Source: Venturia oleaginea (lineage: Eukaryota > Ascomycota > Dothideomycetes > Venturiales > Venturiaceae). From it: 64,000 nucleotides of DNA. How positions within the stretch are numbered: position 1 is the stretch's first letter; the number at the start of each line of letters is the position of its first letter. The notes beneath the pieces were generated by a model. That model saw nothing but the letters and a program-made list of their open reading frames with translations. It was not told the DNA's origin and searched no databases. Positions 32,190-42,926 of this stretch are shown here, in pieces. The DNA lies in contig JABMLP010000019.1 of the NCBI GenBank assembly GCA_013176395.1, positions 124,001 to 188,000 on the forward strand, written 5' to 3'. A program made the position numbers and the translations under genes.

Positions 32190-33784
32190 GCGAGCTTGTT
32201 TTCAGAGGGTCTCTGCCGACAGGCTAACTTAAGATTATTCCATGACCTTTATGGTCTCATCCCGCAAGTGATTTTGCTTCGCACTGTTCGATTCGATTGA
32301 CGAGTTATGATTTAAAATCAAATCCAACTCAGTGGAGGTTAGAGCAAGATGCGCTGAAGGCCGCGGCAAGTTCAATCGGGATCGTCTGGAAGGAGTGCTT
32401 AGAACCGTAGGGCTACGTACGATACATGCCATAACCCTGATGTTCCCACGGCCAGGCGCCGGAAAGTTTTCGATCATACCCATGCCTCCTTTTTAGCCCT
32501 TGTGAAAAATTCCCATTTTCTCCGAATGGAAGGTGACAAAGAATCAGAGCCAGGATAGAACCAACACACCGAATCATCTATAGTACTCGTATTCTTCACA
32601 ATCACATATCTGGTTTTCGACGGTCAGGGGTGATGCGGAGCCTCTCGTTTGAGACTGGCAGAGACGCTGTTTGTGGCTGGCGGTTAGAATGCAAAGATCG
32701 TCCACGCTACGAAATCGCTGAAAAAAGATGGGACCAGACAAGGGATGGGAGTGCCATATGTTTCGATGGTGGGGGAGGTTGCGAAGGCCATTGCAAAGAA
32801 AGAATTGCACAAGCGCAATGTTCCGGGCTACAGTACAAGCCGAAAGACAGGCCGACGTCCAAGAGTCAAGTACCAGATACTGTCCTTTCAAAAATCGCCC
32901 TGTCGGGAGAGTTTATTCGGTACTTGGCTGCAAGCTTTGAAAGGTAGGGGTCTTTGATATGCTTCTGGGATGGATATAGGGGTCCCGGTGGGGTCTGATA
33001 TATCTGAATGTAGGAGGTACCGTAGTAGAGCTTACCGTAGTCACTTGCAGTTGCGGCATTCGCTGGTGCTCCGTACTTATACGAACCTCGTGGCCCTCGT
33101 CTACATTTTTATAATCGCATTTCGTCGCAAAATCACGGTACCTAAACTCCATTGTACGACTTTTAGGAGAAACTTTATATAGCAAGAAAGCCCAGGGAAG
33201 GAGGTTTATTGTTTTCGAAACGCGCTCTTCCAGGGGGAAATTTGTATTTCGAAGAACTGAGAGAGGATTATGAGGTTCGTAGACGTACGAGGCACTAGCG
33301 AGTGCCGCAAGTAACTACGGTGTGGAGGAGAGGAGGGCTCTGAGAGGGGAACTGGTCTAGTTCTAGATGACTGGACACCATGAAGCTTGGGTGGTTAGAA
33401 TTTCAACACAGACTTGGGACTTGGCCGATGCTACATGCTTTGCGGTTTGTAAAAGGATAATTGAGAGGACTTGAGGGGGAAAGTCTTATTTGAGGCATTA
33501 TGGTTACAATCTATACGAGGAATCGGTGACTTCGTTCGGTGCGAAGGTCGGTGTTTGAAGCATTGGAGAGAATTCGATTATGTGGGAACGGAGATGGTTT
33601 AACAGAGGGGAGTACGAGACTCCGGTTGACGAGTTTCTTAAGTTGGAGTGGGAAACTTGAAAGCTAGAGTGGAATAGTCAGTTGTCATCGATAGGCTTAG
33701 TCAACCATCATCGTCATGCCCTCTCCAACAACGCCGCGTTCTCAAGGACTTCCATGGCGGCAACAGCGACACCAACCGCCATGA
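32190..33784. other. Intergenic, about 1.6 kb
   Basis: No supported gene. Frames at 32630-32957 in three phases (for example VSMVGEVAKAIAKKELHKRN) look like a scrap of protein sequence but have no start, no continuation and no recognised family. G-rich purine stretches occur near 33340-33660. Confidence 0.45.
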
Positions 33785-35155
33785 ATGAATGCTCTCCTGC
33801 TGAATCGAGAGGCCGCTATCTCACCACCTGGAGAGCTGCGACGGAATTGCAATCATCGGCTGCTCCGGGCCATACAACCATCCAATGCGAGATTCGAGCC
33901 CAAAGCAGCGGATAACGACCATGAAGAGCAGACAGACGACATCCCGGAACCCAGGTTTCCAGTCGCTCATCATGGTGGAGTCAACAGTATAGCCATCGAT
34001 CGTTTTGAGGGACGATACTTGCTCTCTGGAGGAGCTGACGCATCAATCTCAATCTGGGACTTGGACTCTTCAGACTCGACCAACAGCTCCACTACTCTAC
34101 ACCGGCCCCTTGCGACCGCTCCTCGAGGCGTTTCTCCTCATACTCATGGGATCACACAAATATCCTTCTTTCCATTCGACTCTTTGGCCTTTCTTTCCAG
34201 CTCGTATGACCACAGCCTCAAGATCGGATCGACTGAGACTCTGCAAGTCTCTGCCACCTTTAACCTCGAATCGGTCGTATACGCACATGCAACATCGAAC
34301 ATTGCCTCGCATCTTCTAGTTGCCTGTGCAACACAGCATCCGGCGGTTCGACTTGTTGATCTGCGCTCCGGCGCGGCCTCTCATGCTTTGGCTGGACATA
34401 CTGGGGCTTTGCTCACTGTTGCTTGGAGTCCTGCGGATGAGCATGTGCTTGCTAGCGGTGGTGCTGATGGTACCGTGCGACTTTGGGACATAAGAAAAAG
34501 TGCTGGGTTTCTGGGCGCGATGGACATGGAAGATTCGGTGGGGATAGTAGGATACAACGGGCTTGGTCAGGGTGCTCGAAGAAGGGAGCGTGGCAAGGCT
34601 CACGTTGGGCCGGTCAATGGAATTGTTTGGTCAGATGATGGACGGCATATTGTGAGCACTGGGCACGATGAAAGAATCCGAGTCTGGAATGCAATTGCTG
34701 GAGCAAACACACTGGCCAATTTTGGACCGCTGCTCAAGAATCGTCATCTTTCGCGGCTGCTGCCATGCCTTGCGCCTTCAGGTTTGACTTCAGGAGGAAA
34801 AGACGTTCTATTCTTCCCTAGCGAGAAAGAGATTCTTATGTTTGAAACGTTTGAGGGAAGACTCATCAAGCGTTTGCGTACTCCAGGTCTCTCTTCTTCG
34901 GGTGCAGCCGGAAATACCAAAGTAGACTTCAAGCAGAGGATTGCGGACCTGGCCTGGCGTTCTCACAATTTAGAGCTTTTTTCAGCCCATGGCGATGGCA
35001 GCATCCGCGCTTGGAAGCCTAGGACTACTGAAGACGCGCTCGTTGATGAAGAGGAGGCTGAGGAGAGGGAAGCTGAGGAAATAGATAGAAAGCGAAAAAG
35101 GGAGGCACTTGAGAATGTGTATCAGGACTTGGCTAATAAGAGAGTGTTTCTTTGA
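33785..35155 (+). CDS. WD40 repeat protein, CSA/ERCC8 (Rad28)-like
   Basis: Single exon of 456 residues from ATG 33785. WD repeats are clear: HHGGVNSIAIDRFEGRYLLS with SIWDLD, HTHGITQISFFPFDSLAFLS with SLKIGS, LAGHTGALLTVAWSPADEHV with TVRLWDIR, AHVGPVNGIVWSDDGRHIVS with RIRVWNA, and FKQRIADLAWRSHNLELFSA with SIRAWKP. The N-terminal leader NALLLNRE and the repeat pattern match Cockayne syndrome A proteins, substrate receptors of the DDB1-Cul4 ubiquitin ligase in transcription-coupled repair. The C-terminal tail is acidic then basic (EEEAEEREAEEIDRKRKREA), a likely coil. Intact, of normal length, and without introns. Confidence 0.85.
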   Translation: MNALLLNREAAISPPGELRRNCNHRLLRAIQPSNARFEPKAADNDHEEQTDDIPEPRFPVAHHGGVNSIAIDRFEGRYLLSGGADASISIWDLDSSDSTNSSTTLHRPLATAPRGVSPHTHGITQISFFPFDSLAFLSSSYDHSLKIGSTETLQVSATFNLESVVYAHATSNIASHLLVACATQHPAVRLVDLRSGAASHALAGHTGALLTVAWSPADEHVLASGGADGTVRLWDIRKSAGFLGAMDMEDSVGIVGYNGLGQGARRRERGKAHVGPVNGIVWSDDGRHIVSTGHDERIRVWNAIAGANTLANFGPLLKNRHLSRLLPCLAPSGLTSGGKDVLFFPSEKEILMFETFEGRLIKRLRTPGLSSSGAAGNTKVDFKQRIADLAWRSHNLELFSAHGDGSIRAWKPRTTEDALVDEEEAEEREAEEIDRKRKREALENVYQDLANKRVFL

Positions 35156-35590
35156 TAGGTTAATAGAGCGCTCTGGTCTGGTCCTTCGACAACTGGACCA
35201 CGTCGTGTACCAGTGAGTATTCACTTTCCATGGTTTTGGCATCGCCAAACTTGTGAAGAGGTGGTATAGTCTAGTAACGAGTTTGCCTCACTCGATACCA
35301 CAACGAGCAGAATAAATTCCGAAAACCTCTCTTACTATCGAGATACCTATTCTTATCGCTGAGAACAAGTTTCGGGAGTATAGAATCTGTTTTGATTGAG
35401 TCATCACGAACTTGGGGGTGGTCGGAGTGTGTCAAAAAGCGGCCGCACTGATAGTCGCGGACCTCACTTCTGCCACATCCGACAAGACCGACATCCAATT
35501 GAATTGTTAGAGACGTCGTTGGTGCCCTGAACTCTCACAAAAGCATCCGTCTCGTCGTGGCTTCAAAAAAAAAAAGGCCCTGCTAATAAG
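35156..35590. other. Intergenic
   Basis: 435 bp between the WD40 gene and the next gene, with a poly-A run (11 A) near 35565. No gene. Confidence 0.5.
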
Positions 35591-36972
35591 ATGCCTAGCA
35601 ACGCGAACAGCAAAAGACCGGTGGGTGTAAGTCTAATCCTCTGTTAAAGTCGCGCTTTCAAATCTGTCCTAGAATTTTGCTAACAGGGTATGTACAGCCT
35701 GAAAGTCGCCGAGAGTCGTCAAGCACAAAACGACCAAGAAACGATCGATCATTTTCGCCAGAGACACTACAAGGGGCACCAACGGAACCGGCTCCATTAC
35801 CACAAGCGCCGTATCAAGTACCTGCAACCAGACCAGATATTGGCCTCAAGGCGTTCCTCAACGACTACTTAGCTACGCACACAGCCATGATCCACTCTTT
35901 CGAAGATCAGTCACCACTCTCGTTGAAGACAAACTTGATTACGAGGGGGTCGACTATGCGGACCAATTGTTGGACGACATCAAAACAATGGGTGGCCATC
36001 ATCCAGATCTACGTACCGTCCAGATAATCAGCGACGAAGAGCTCAGCTTTAAATGGGCACGACTCCTGATGTCATTGACACTAGATGCTGGCAATCTTCC
36101 CACGATAGTGAGGTATCTCGGGAAAATATCTGCTGAGAAATTTGGCGTCCAGCTAAATGACAACTTTGAGACGGCCGTTCAGAGTTTTCTTATCCAAGTT
36201 GGTCACACGTCAGCTGATGCGACAAACGCCTCAACGCAGCGGCAAATGTCGGTGATGCCAGTAGACCATGCTCCGAGCCCAGATTCAGTTCACCAGAGTC
36301 ATGCTGTTGAAGATCAGGACAGTGACGATAATCGAGAACAAACGGATCAGAATGAGGACAGAAACGAAGCGACAGAGGCTTCCACGAGCACGACTGGAGG
36401 CTGCACGAAATACCATTATTGTATATGTACAGGAGAGCAGAAAAAATTCCGCCTTCGATGACAAGACAGCAGGTAAGAAGTCTCTTTCTGGTTAGGGAAC
36501 ATATTAGGAAATCCCTTACAAACTCTCCCACGCTTTATGATTGTCAGTCGATGCTAATTCGACGATGGCGACTGGAATTGTTCAGATCTGCCACGCCCAC
36601 CCTCGACTTGCTGTTGAACGGGCATGTCGAACTTGAAACCGAGTTCTTTGGAATGAGAAGACAGAGAATAAAAATGCTCACCAACCTGCGAGCCAGGGCC
36701 AGAAAATTGAGCTCTCATAACTTGAGTATGACCCACCATGCTCTACCGTCCATGGTTATGGGATTTAGCTGAACGAACTAGGGGTCTCAAAATTGCTGTT
36801 CGCGGACGATCCCTGGGTTGGCGATCTTGTCAAGGCAATGAAGAAGCCAGCAGAAGTTCAAGGACAAGAAATTGAGAAAGAGCTGCACAAGTTTGTTCGC
36901 GCCAATCGATGCTTGTTCTCGGAGCTGCGTCGCTTCGATCAGAAGAAGAGCGTCAAGGAAGAGCAGGCATGA
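35591..36972 (+). pseudogene. Disrupted unknown protein with disordered N-terminus
   Basis: Exon 1 (35591-35626, MPSNANSKRPVG) ends at donor GTAAGT. The acceptor GTACAG, lying beyond CTAACAG, gives PESRRESSSTKRPRNDRS, a Pro-rich linker and LKAFLNDYLATHTAMIHSFE. At about 35918 the frame moves by one base to TTLVEDKLDYEGVDYADQLL and DEELSFKWARLLMSLTLDAG, then an acidic tail and ARLEAARNTIIVYVQESRKN. The last conserved-looking block, ELGVSKLLFADDPWVGDLVK to SVKEEQA, ends at 36972, but TGA, TAA and TAG codons precede it in that frame. A missed intron may explain part of this; the one-base shift near 35918 and the stops suggest a decaying gene or consensus errors. Family not recognised. Confidence 0.5.
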
Positions 36973-38105
36973 GCAGGTATGAGCATCAGGAACGCCAGCA
37001 TGTATTTAGTTGGGAATGGATGGGAGCTTCTTTTGCCTTGCTTCTTTTTTTGCCTCAGTTACATTGATTTGGCGGAAGGATACCCAAAACCAAGGCCGGC
37101 TGCGAATAGGCGTTTACATTCATGCTCAAGCATGAGGTTTCTCAGCTAGAGATGTACAGGCTTGCTATGCCGGAAAGATGATCACTGGGATGATCTCTGT
37201 ACATAGCATTTGGCAGGCATCAGCTGTGCTGCCTCTTCTCGAATCTCTCAGCTCCGAAGGCCTGACCAAGGACGGAGGTCTTGAACACTGGCATGCACAC
37301 ACCCAAATACAAGCAGATCGTAAGATACATAAAAAGGTCCACCAAATAAGCATACCTCAATATTTGGGTAGACAACACACTCCGACCATCCTTCACCTCA
37401 ACCTCCTCTTCCAATCCAATATTTTAACAACCCCCCAACACGACCACGTCCATATCCATGATATCCATCACCAACACCACCTCCCACACCATCCCCAAAA
37501 CCCCATCCACAAGCCATCTCAAACCCTATCCTCTTTTCCCACAATCAACCCCAAACTCAACACTCCATCACAACCCCTCTAATACCCATAAAATAGCTCC
37601 AACCAACTCCTCAACTTGCCGAGAGACAGGTCAAATCCCAATCCATTCCCTCCATCCTCAACCCCCTTCTCCAAAATAATACACCAACCACAAACGTTCT
37701 CTACCAGACAGACAGGGAGACATATCTCCCAATCCCATAGTCAAAGGACCGTCTTCCCGCCAATCCTCTCGCCAAACCGCAACAAACTCTCAGACGAGTC
37801 AACGACAATCATAAGCAAGTATATCAATGAACGCACTCACATCACAGAAAACGAGGCACACAAAATCAAGACACAAATTTCTCAATTACGCCAAAAGCAC
37901 AAAAACAACCGGGCAAGAAGGAGAACATATTCGCATTCGCATGATCATTTCCCCTGCATGTCCTTCTAATAATCATACCCCGAGAGAGGTCCATCCAAAA
38001 GCTAAGCAAAGAGAAGGCCAAACATCAAACACAATTGCCAAACCCAACCAAACCTGAAAGCAAGTAAAGAAGAGAGCTTGAGCGGTAGAGAACACAGTAG
38101 CAAAA
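36973..38105. other. Intergenic with strong strand asymmetry
   Basis: From about 37370 to 38060 the plus strand is almost G-free and rich in A and C (CCATCCACAAGCC style). Long open frames here come from this composition, not from coding constraint. It lies 3' of the minus-strand gene ending at 38106, so part may be its 3' UTR. Confidence 0.5.
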
Positions 38106-39308
38106 CTACCTTCTCCGCCTCCTTCCCTTGTCCTTATCTCTAGAGCTCCTACTGGTAGTATTCACAGGACTCTCTCTTGACCTCGTAGCACGGATAGGCG
38201 GCGCAACAGCGTCAAGTTCATCTTCAGAGTCATCGTCGTCATCCTCATCACTGGTAGCAGAGCTAGGGTCGTACTCATTAGCAACAGGACTTGGACGATG
38301 GAGACTGGTGTCGGAAGCAATTGGCTGCGTCCTTCCTCTCGATGCTATACCAGGAACAGGCACACGGCGATAGACGTTTGAGTACGAGACTTCTGGCGAG
38401 CCGCCGGGTGGGACGCGACGACCATTGGGTGCCGCAACGACGGAGCCATTCGTCTGGTACTGGGCGTAGGCATACTCTTCTTGAGTGACGGTGCGGGCTA
38501 AGGGACGGGCGTTGTCGTAATAAGGGTACGGAGCTTGAGTTTGTACTGGTGCGTGGCGACTGGCTGAAGAGGATGAGTATGAGCTACCTCGAGACTCAGG
38601 AGGGGAGGGTCTTTTCTCGCCCGACGCAGTTCTGCGGACTGGCGGGGCACGATCAGCGTAACCATATCCGAGAGGAGTGTAGAATGGAGCTCCACCAGGA
38701 CCTTGAACCATGAAGCCAGGTGCTTGTGACGCATGTCTCTCTTCCTCTCGAGGCTCTTTACTCTTGCTTGACTTGGAGGAACGTTGTTTGGGTGCAGCAG
38801 TGATGGCACGTTGCTTAGGAGAATCGGATGTTGGTGCACGGAGACTCGCTCGTCGGGAACCCTTCTGACGTGTCCAGACACTTTGACTCGAAGTCTGGCT
38901 TCGGCTGCCTTTTGGTGATGTCCGTTTTCGCTCGCGCTCTGGGGGTTCTCGAGAGAATCGTCTGTCCAATGCTCCAATCTCTTCGTGCGTGAGAGTGACG
39001 GCTGGTTGGCCCTTTGCCTTGGCCCGATCGATTCTCTCCAGTGCCCTCCTTGCAATCGTCTCATGCTCTTGACTGTGTGTCCTGCTCATTGCCACCAAAG
39101 CCCCCTCCTCTTCGCCGCTGTAAGACTCCCCACTCTCATAGTAATCCTCGCCATATGCCAAATGTTCATCCGAATGATTACGCGGATATCTGCTTGCTCC
39201 ATCATTGAAAAACAACTCATCAGAATCCAAACCCGAACGCCTTTTTTGCGAATTCAAGAAGCGATCCTCGTCGCTAGAAATTTCTCGGACTCTCAAATCA
39301 TCATACAC
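38106..39308 (-). CDS. Disordered Arg/Ser-rich fungal protein (start unresolved)
   Basis: Open frame of 400 codons, low complexity throughout: acidic N-terminus (REISSDEDRFLNSQKRRSGL, ESYSGEEEGALV), a short charged helix (HETIARRALERIDRAKAKGQ), Ser/Arg/Lys-rich middle, Tyr/Pro-rich part (PYPYYDNARP), an acidic DEDDDDDSEDELD patch and a basic RRRRR end. The codon at 39308 is GTG. The frame stays open further upstream to at least 39440 (SFFRGGGLSGRPRTPHTTPL), overlapping the end of the PRA1 gene without an in-frame ATG. A first coding exon must therefore lie further upstream, or the start is non-AUG. No domain is recognised. It may be a nuclear or scaffold protein; that is a guess from composition. 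Confidence 0.6.
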   Translation of the reverse strand: MYDDLRVREISSDEDRFLNSQKRRSGLDSDELFFNDGASRYPRNHSDEHLAYGEDYYESGESYSGEEEGALVAMSRTHSQEHETIARRALERIDRAKAKGQPAVTLTHEEIGALDRRFSREPPERERKRTSPKGSRSQTSSQSVWTRQKGSRRASLRAPTSDSPKQRAITAAPKQRSSKSSKSKEPREEERHASQAPGFMVQGPGGAPFYTPLGYGYADRAPPVRRTASGEKRPSPPESRGSSYSSSSASRHAPVQTQAPYPYYDNARPLARTVTQEEYAYAQYQTNGSVVAAPNGRRVPPGGSPEVSYSNVYRRVPVPGIASRGRTQPIASDTSLHRPSPVANEYDPSSATSDEDDDDDSEDELDAVAPPIRATRSRESPVNTTSRSSRDKDKGRRRRR

Positions 39309-39391
39309 GGGTACTTGTTGCTGGTAGCCCCCTCGTCGCCCCGATGGTCTTCCCCATAAGGGCGTAGTGTGTGGAGTTCGCGGCCGACCAC

Positions 39392-39925
39392 TTAGACCGC
39401 CTCCTCGGAAAAAGCTGACTCGACGGGTTTGTCCATGAATGCAGCGTGGCCCAGAATGGTGACACCACTAGCTCCAGCAAGCCAGAGCATCGTGCCAATT
39501 GGGCCGGCAAAGATTGTCAGTGGGATAGCAATGATGGCGAGAGTGCCATAAAGCTGTCCGGTAGTGGCATGAATTGGGCCAACGTCGAGGTCCTGGCCAC
39601 CAAGCTTGCCAATTCCCCACATTCCACCGACTACGAGCACAATGACAAACAGGAGTGTCAAGTTCGTGAGCAGGCTGTAGATGAAGAACATGAGGAAGAC
39701 GATGGCATAGTTGCTGGAGAAGTAGCCTAGATTGTACGAGGCTCGACTTTGGGCTTCAGCGAAGTTTGCTGGTTTGGATATGAGGGCGAAGTTGAAGAAT
39801 TCTCCAAGTGGCTTGAGATTGGAGAAGCGGGTCGCAATGGAGGTCTGGCGGGCTTCATCGAAGCGACCAGAGAAGTTGAAGCGCGACGTCAAGGCGTCTA
39901 TCGGGATGGTGAAGGAGGGAGCCAT
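39392..39925 (-). CDS. PRA1 family (Yip3-like) protein
   Basis: 177 residues from ATG 39925 (MAPSFTIPIDALTSRFNFSG); the upstream open frame lacks an ATG context. It shows the PRA1 layout: amphipathic N-terminus with RFSNLKPLGEFF, then two hydrophobic hairpins (YAIVFLMFFIYSLLTNLTLL with FVIVLVVGGMWG, and YGTLAIIAIPLTIFAGPIGT with MLWLAGASGVTILGHAAFM). PRA1/Yip3 proteins act in ER-Golgi traffic with prenylated Rab GTPases. Length is standard. It is transcribed toward the disordered-protein gene on the same strand, whose frame overlaps its 3' end. Confidence 0.85.
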   Translation of the reverse strand: MAPSFTIPIDALTSRFNFSGRFDEARQTSIATRFSNLKPLGEFFNFALISKPANFAEAQSRASYNLGYFSSNYAIVFLMFFIYSLLTNLTLLFVIVLVVGGMWGIGKLGGQDLDVGPIHATTGQLYGTLAIIAIPLTIFAGPIGTMLWLAGASGVTILGHAAFMDKPVESAFSEEAV

Positions 39926-40309
39926 GCTGTGGTCGGTGTTGGGGGAAACTCGGAGTGTTATAGTGGTGGGCTTCTTGGTTGTTGGCCTTGAGTCGTGTGG
40001 GTAGGTGCAGATTCCCTTGCGGTGAGCGTGTTGAATAGATTTGATAACTTGAAACGAGTGTCTAGTTCGTGACGGCAAGTCGCAACACTCTGGATATCAA
40101 ATTTCGAGAGGAGCGGTGCAGTGATATTTATTCATTAGTAGCTCTTCACCCTCGGCACCTAGAGCCAACTTTTCCAACCGGATCATTGCAACCAGGCCTG
40201 CAAGCTCATAACGAGCCACGTATGAGGCTAGAAAGGGGAGTGCATATACCAAGCCCCAGAATACAATCCAGAGTCAGAATACTGTCCACACACCCACTTT
40301 TGCTACACA
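39926..40309. other. Divergent promoter region, PRA1 / Erj5-like
   Basis: 384 bp shared by the minus-strand PRA1 gene and the plus-strand J-protein gene, both of which act in the early secretory pathway. No distinct element was identified. Confidence 0.5.
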
Positions 40310-41576
40310 ATGAGGACAATCACTGTGGCCACGACACTGCTGTGTCTGTTTGCTGCATTCGTCGCTGCATGGACCAAAGAGGGTGAGATTGATACCTACA
40401 CACTCACAGCTGTGCGCCTGCTAATTCGCGTCGTGTATAGACTATGAGATATTCCAACTCAACGACGCCGTCCAGCAGGACCAGGGCCTGAATGTCACTT
40501 TCTACTCCTGGATCGGCGTCAAGCCCGGTGCTACCGTCGACCAGATCAACAAAGTCTACCGCAAGAGATCCAGAGACCTGCATCCCGACAAGGCTCGCTC
40601 CTCCTTTGTCGACCAATATGCCAAATCCCACGACGGCAAGAAACCTTCTAACCGCCAGATCAATGCCTACGCCAAAGAAGCCAGCGATCGTTTTGCCAGA
40701 TTCGGTGTCGTCGCCAATGTGCTCAGAGACTACGAGAGCAGACAGCGTTACAATCACTTCTTGAAGAATGGCTTCCCCAAATGGCGAGGGACTGGATACT
40801 ACTACTCTCGCTTCCGTCCAGGCTTGGCCTCCGTTCTCTTGGGCATGTTCTTCGTCTTCGGTGGTGGTGCCCATTACCTTGCTCTCTACGCCGGCCACAA
40901 GAGACACAGGGACTTTGTCGACCGCTACATCAAGCGTGCGCGCCATCTTGCTTGGGGAGACAACCTGGTCATTCCTGGTGTTCCTGATGTGGACGCGACT
41001 GCTACTGGAACCGAAACTTCTTCCGCAGAGGAAGGACAGGCTATGCAGTGGAACCGCAAGCAGAAGCGCATGGCAGAGAGGGACAGTCGCAAGACCAAAA
41101 AGGTTCCAAGAGGCACACGCATTGTAAAGAAAGAAGGCGTCAGCACACCTGTCGAGGTTGACGTCACAGCTGGTCCAGTTGGCGCAAAGAAGCGTGTCCA
41201 GGCAGAAAACGGCAAAGTCTTGATTGTGGATTCGGTTGGCAATGTCTTCGTTGAAGAAGTCACCGAGGAAGGCGATCACGTCGAACTTCTCTTGGATGTA
41301 TGTATCACCTCAGCACTTCTCTACAAGCCCATACTAACAAAGTTCCAGCTCGACGCTATTGAGCCACCAACCTTCAAAGACACTGCTGTTGTCAAGCTCC
41401 CGTTGTGGGCGTACCGCAAGACCCTCGGACGATTCCTCGGTCCCAAAGAAGCCGTCCTCGCCGATCAGGAGGACGCCGAGCCAGAGACACTCAAGGAGGC
41501 CGCCCTGGACGAGGCCACGTCTATGAACGGCGTTGAGGAGAAGAAAAAGAAAGCTGCCAAAAGCAGTCAGCGATGA
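40310..41576 (+). CDS. ER membrane J-domain co-chaperone, Erj5-like
   Basis: Join(40310..40382, 40441..41297, 41349..41576), 385 residues. Signal peptide MRTITVATTLLCLFAAFVAA. The J domain lies at about residues 43-140 (FYSWIGVKPGATVDQINKVY, with the HPD motif in DLHPDKA) and is enlarged by an insert (SFVDQYAKSHDGKKPSNRQI). A membrane span follows (LASVLLGMFFVFGGGAHYLA), then a long Lys/Arg- and Glu-rich tail. The layout (luminal J domain, one span, cytosolic tail) matches Erj5, which stimulates the Hsp70 BiP/Kar2 in ER protein folding. Intron 1: G|GTGAGA...TATAG. Intron 2: GAT|GTATGT...CTAACAAAGTTCCAG. Intact. Confidence 0.85.
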
Positions 41577-42293
41577 TCTTTTAGCATCAGATGTTACGAT
41601 AGAACAAGGCGGGTGATCTACAAAACGGCGTACAATGGCGGGCTGAAAGGCTGAAGGGCATGTAAAAGTATTTGGGTGCATTGTTGGCGTGGTAACAGAA
41701 GTTTAGGTAGGTGTGCTAAGATATCAAGAGACGTAAAGTATTTCATATCTAGCCGACAGGCTTGACTTTTATCATCATTTCTCCGCATCGATCAAGAGTT
41801 GGGTTTTCTTGAGGACTGACCTGCAATCTTCAGAGGTAACTCGACCTTGCGAACTGATACAACATCTTCAAATGGACATGAACCTGCAGCAGTTCTTAAA
41901 AACAATTGCTTGGACTCTCAAACCAGATGAGGAAAAGCTATGCTTGAGGCTGTCTTCCAGTTTTCGAAATGCTGAACTACGCGACAAGCACATGTTCACC
42001 TTCTAAACCACAGGACTTTCATAACGACCCAGGATTTTAAAAGATGTGGATGTAAAAGATGGCCTTTGCTTCTCCCCGAGAAATCCCAGTATGTTATAAA
42101 ATCCCGCAAATTTGGAAAGCCATAGAAGCAAGTAGCTGTGTGTTGACGGCGGTCGCTTCACTACATTAACAAACACTCTCACCTCCGATCTTTCCAACAT
42201 CAACACAAACGCAGAGCATAGGTATGTCTCACTGATCACTCCACAACGCGGCGCCCCAATCATCTAGCATACCCCCGCAGCCACACACGAAAA
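41577..42293. other. Intergenic
   Basis: About 0.7 kb between two plus-strand genes. The short frame at 41809-42006 has no family character. Confidence 0.5.
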
Positions 42294-42926
42294 ATGTGCT
42301 ACCACGAAACCCTCACCTTCCTAACCTGCACCCACAAACTCGTCACCACCTCCCTCTGCCCCCGCTACCTCCGCCACGAACACAAAACCCTTGGTCACCC
42401 CTCCAAGCGTCGTACCAGCCGAGGCCTCGCCTACCTCCCCTACTCAAAATGCCGCAACCTGATCAACGAGCACTTCGTCGTCGTTGCCCTCTGCCCCGAA
42501 TGCAATGCCGAGGAGAAGAGGCAGTATGAGTTTAGTACCAAGGCGCTTGGGAGGAGCGATTGGGTTGATTATGCGTTGGGGAGGGATGCGTTTTATATTG
42601 GTGAGGGTAGGGATGGGATGGGGAATAGGAAGGTTAGGAAGAGCGGGGCGGGGAATGGGGAGTTGGTTAGGAGGAGGATTGTGGGGGTTACTTGGGGTTT
42701 TGGGGATGGGGATGGGCGTGGGCGGGATGGGGAGCGTGAGATGCGTGAGAGGATGGATGAGCCGTCTCGTGTAGATGAGCAATCTCATGAGAATCAGGAA
42801 TCTTATTTGAATGAGCGATCTCGTGTGGATGAGCGTTATTATGGTGGTGATGGCCAGTACCATGATAACCAGTACCTTGATAGTAGTGACTATTATGATG
42901 GCCATGACCGTCGTGGAAGGCGCTGA
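42294..42926 (+). CDS. Cys/His-rich small fungal protein
   Basis: 210 residues from ATG 42294. The N-terminal ~80 residues carry paired cysteines and histidines (MCYHETLTFLTCTHK, CPRYLRHEH, YSKCRNL, VALCPECN) in the style of short zinc-binding 'MCxH..' proteins frequent in filamentous fungi. The C-terminal half is Gly/Arg/Asp/Tyr-rich with loose repeats (DEPSRVDEQSHENQ / NERSRVDERYYGGD) and looks disordered. Base use flips at about 42520: C-rich codons before, G/T-rich codons with very few C after. No function assigned. Confidence 0.65.
   Translation: MCYHETLTFLTCTHKLVTTSLCPRYLRHEHKTLGHPSKRRTSRGLAYLPYSKCRNLINEHFVVVALCPECNAEEKRQYEFSTKALGRSDWVDYALGRDAFYIGEGRDGMGNRKVRKSGAGNGELVRRRIVGVTWGFGDGDGRGRDGEREMRERMDEPSRVDEQSHENQESYLNERSRVDERYYGGDGQYHDNQYLDSSDYYDGHDRRGRR

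Noticed and set aside
37178..38057. Several overlapping plus-strand frames of 70-130 codons
   Set aside because: Produced by the almost G-free composition, which removes most stop codons. His/Pro/Thr-rich products in all frames, no conserved pattern.
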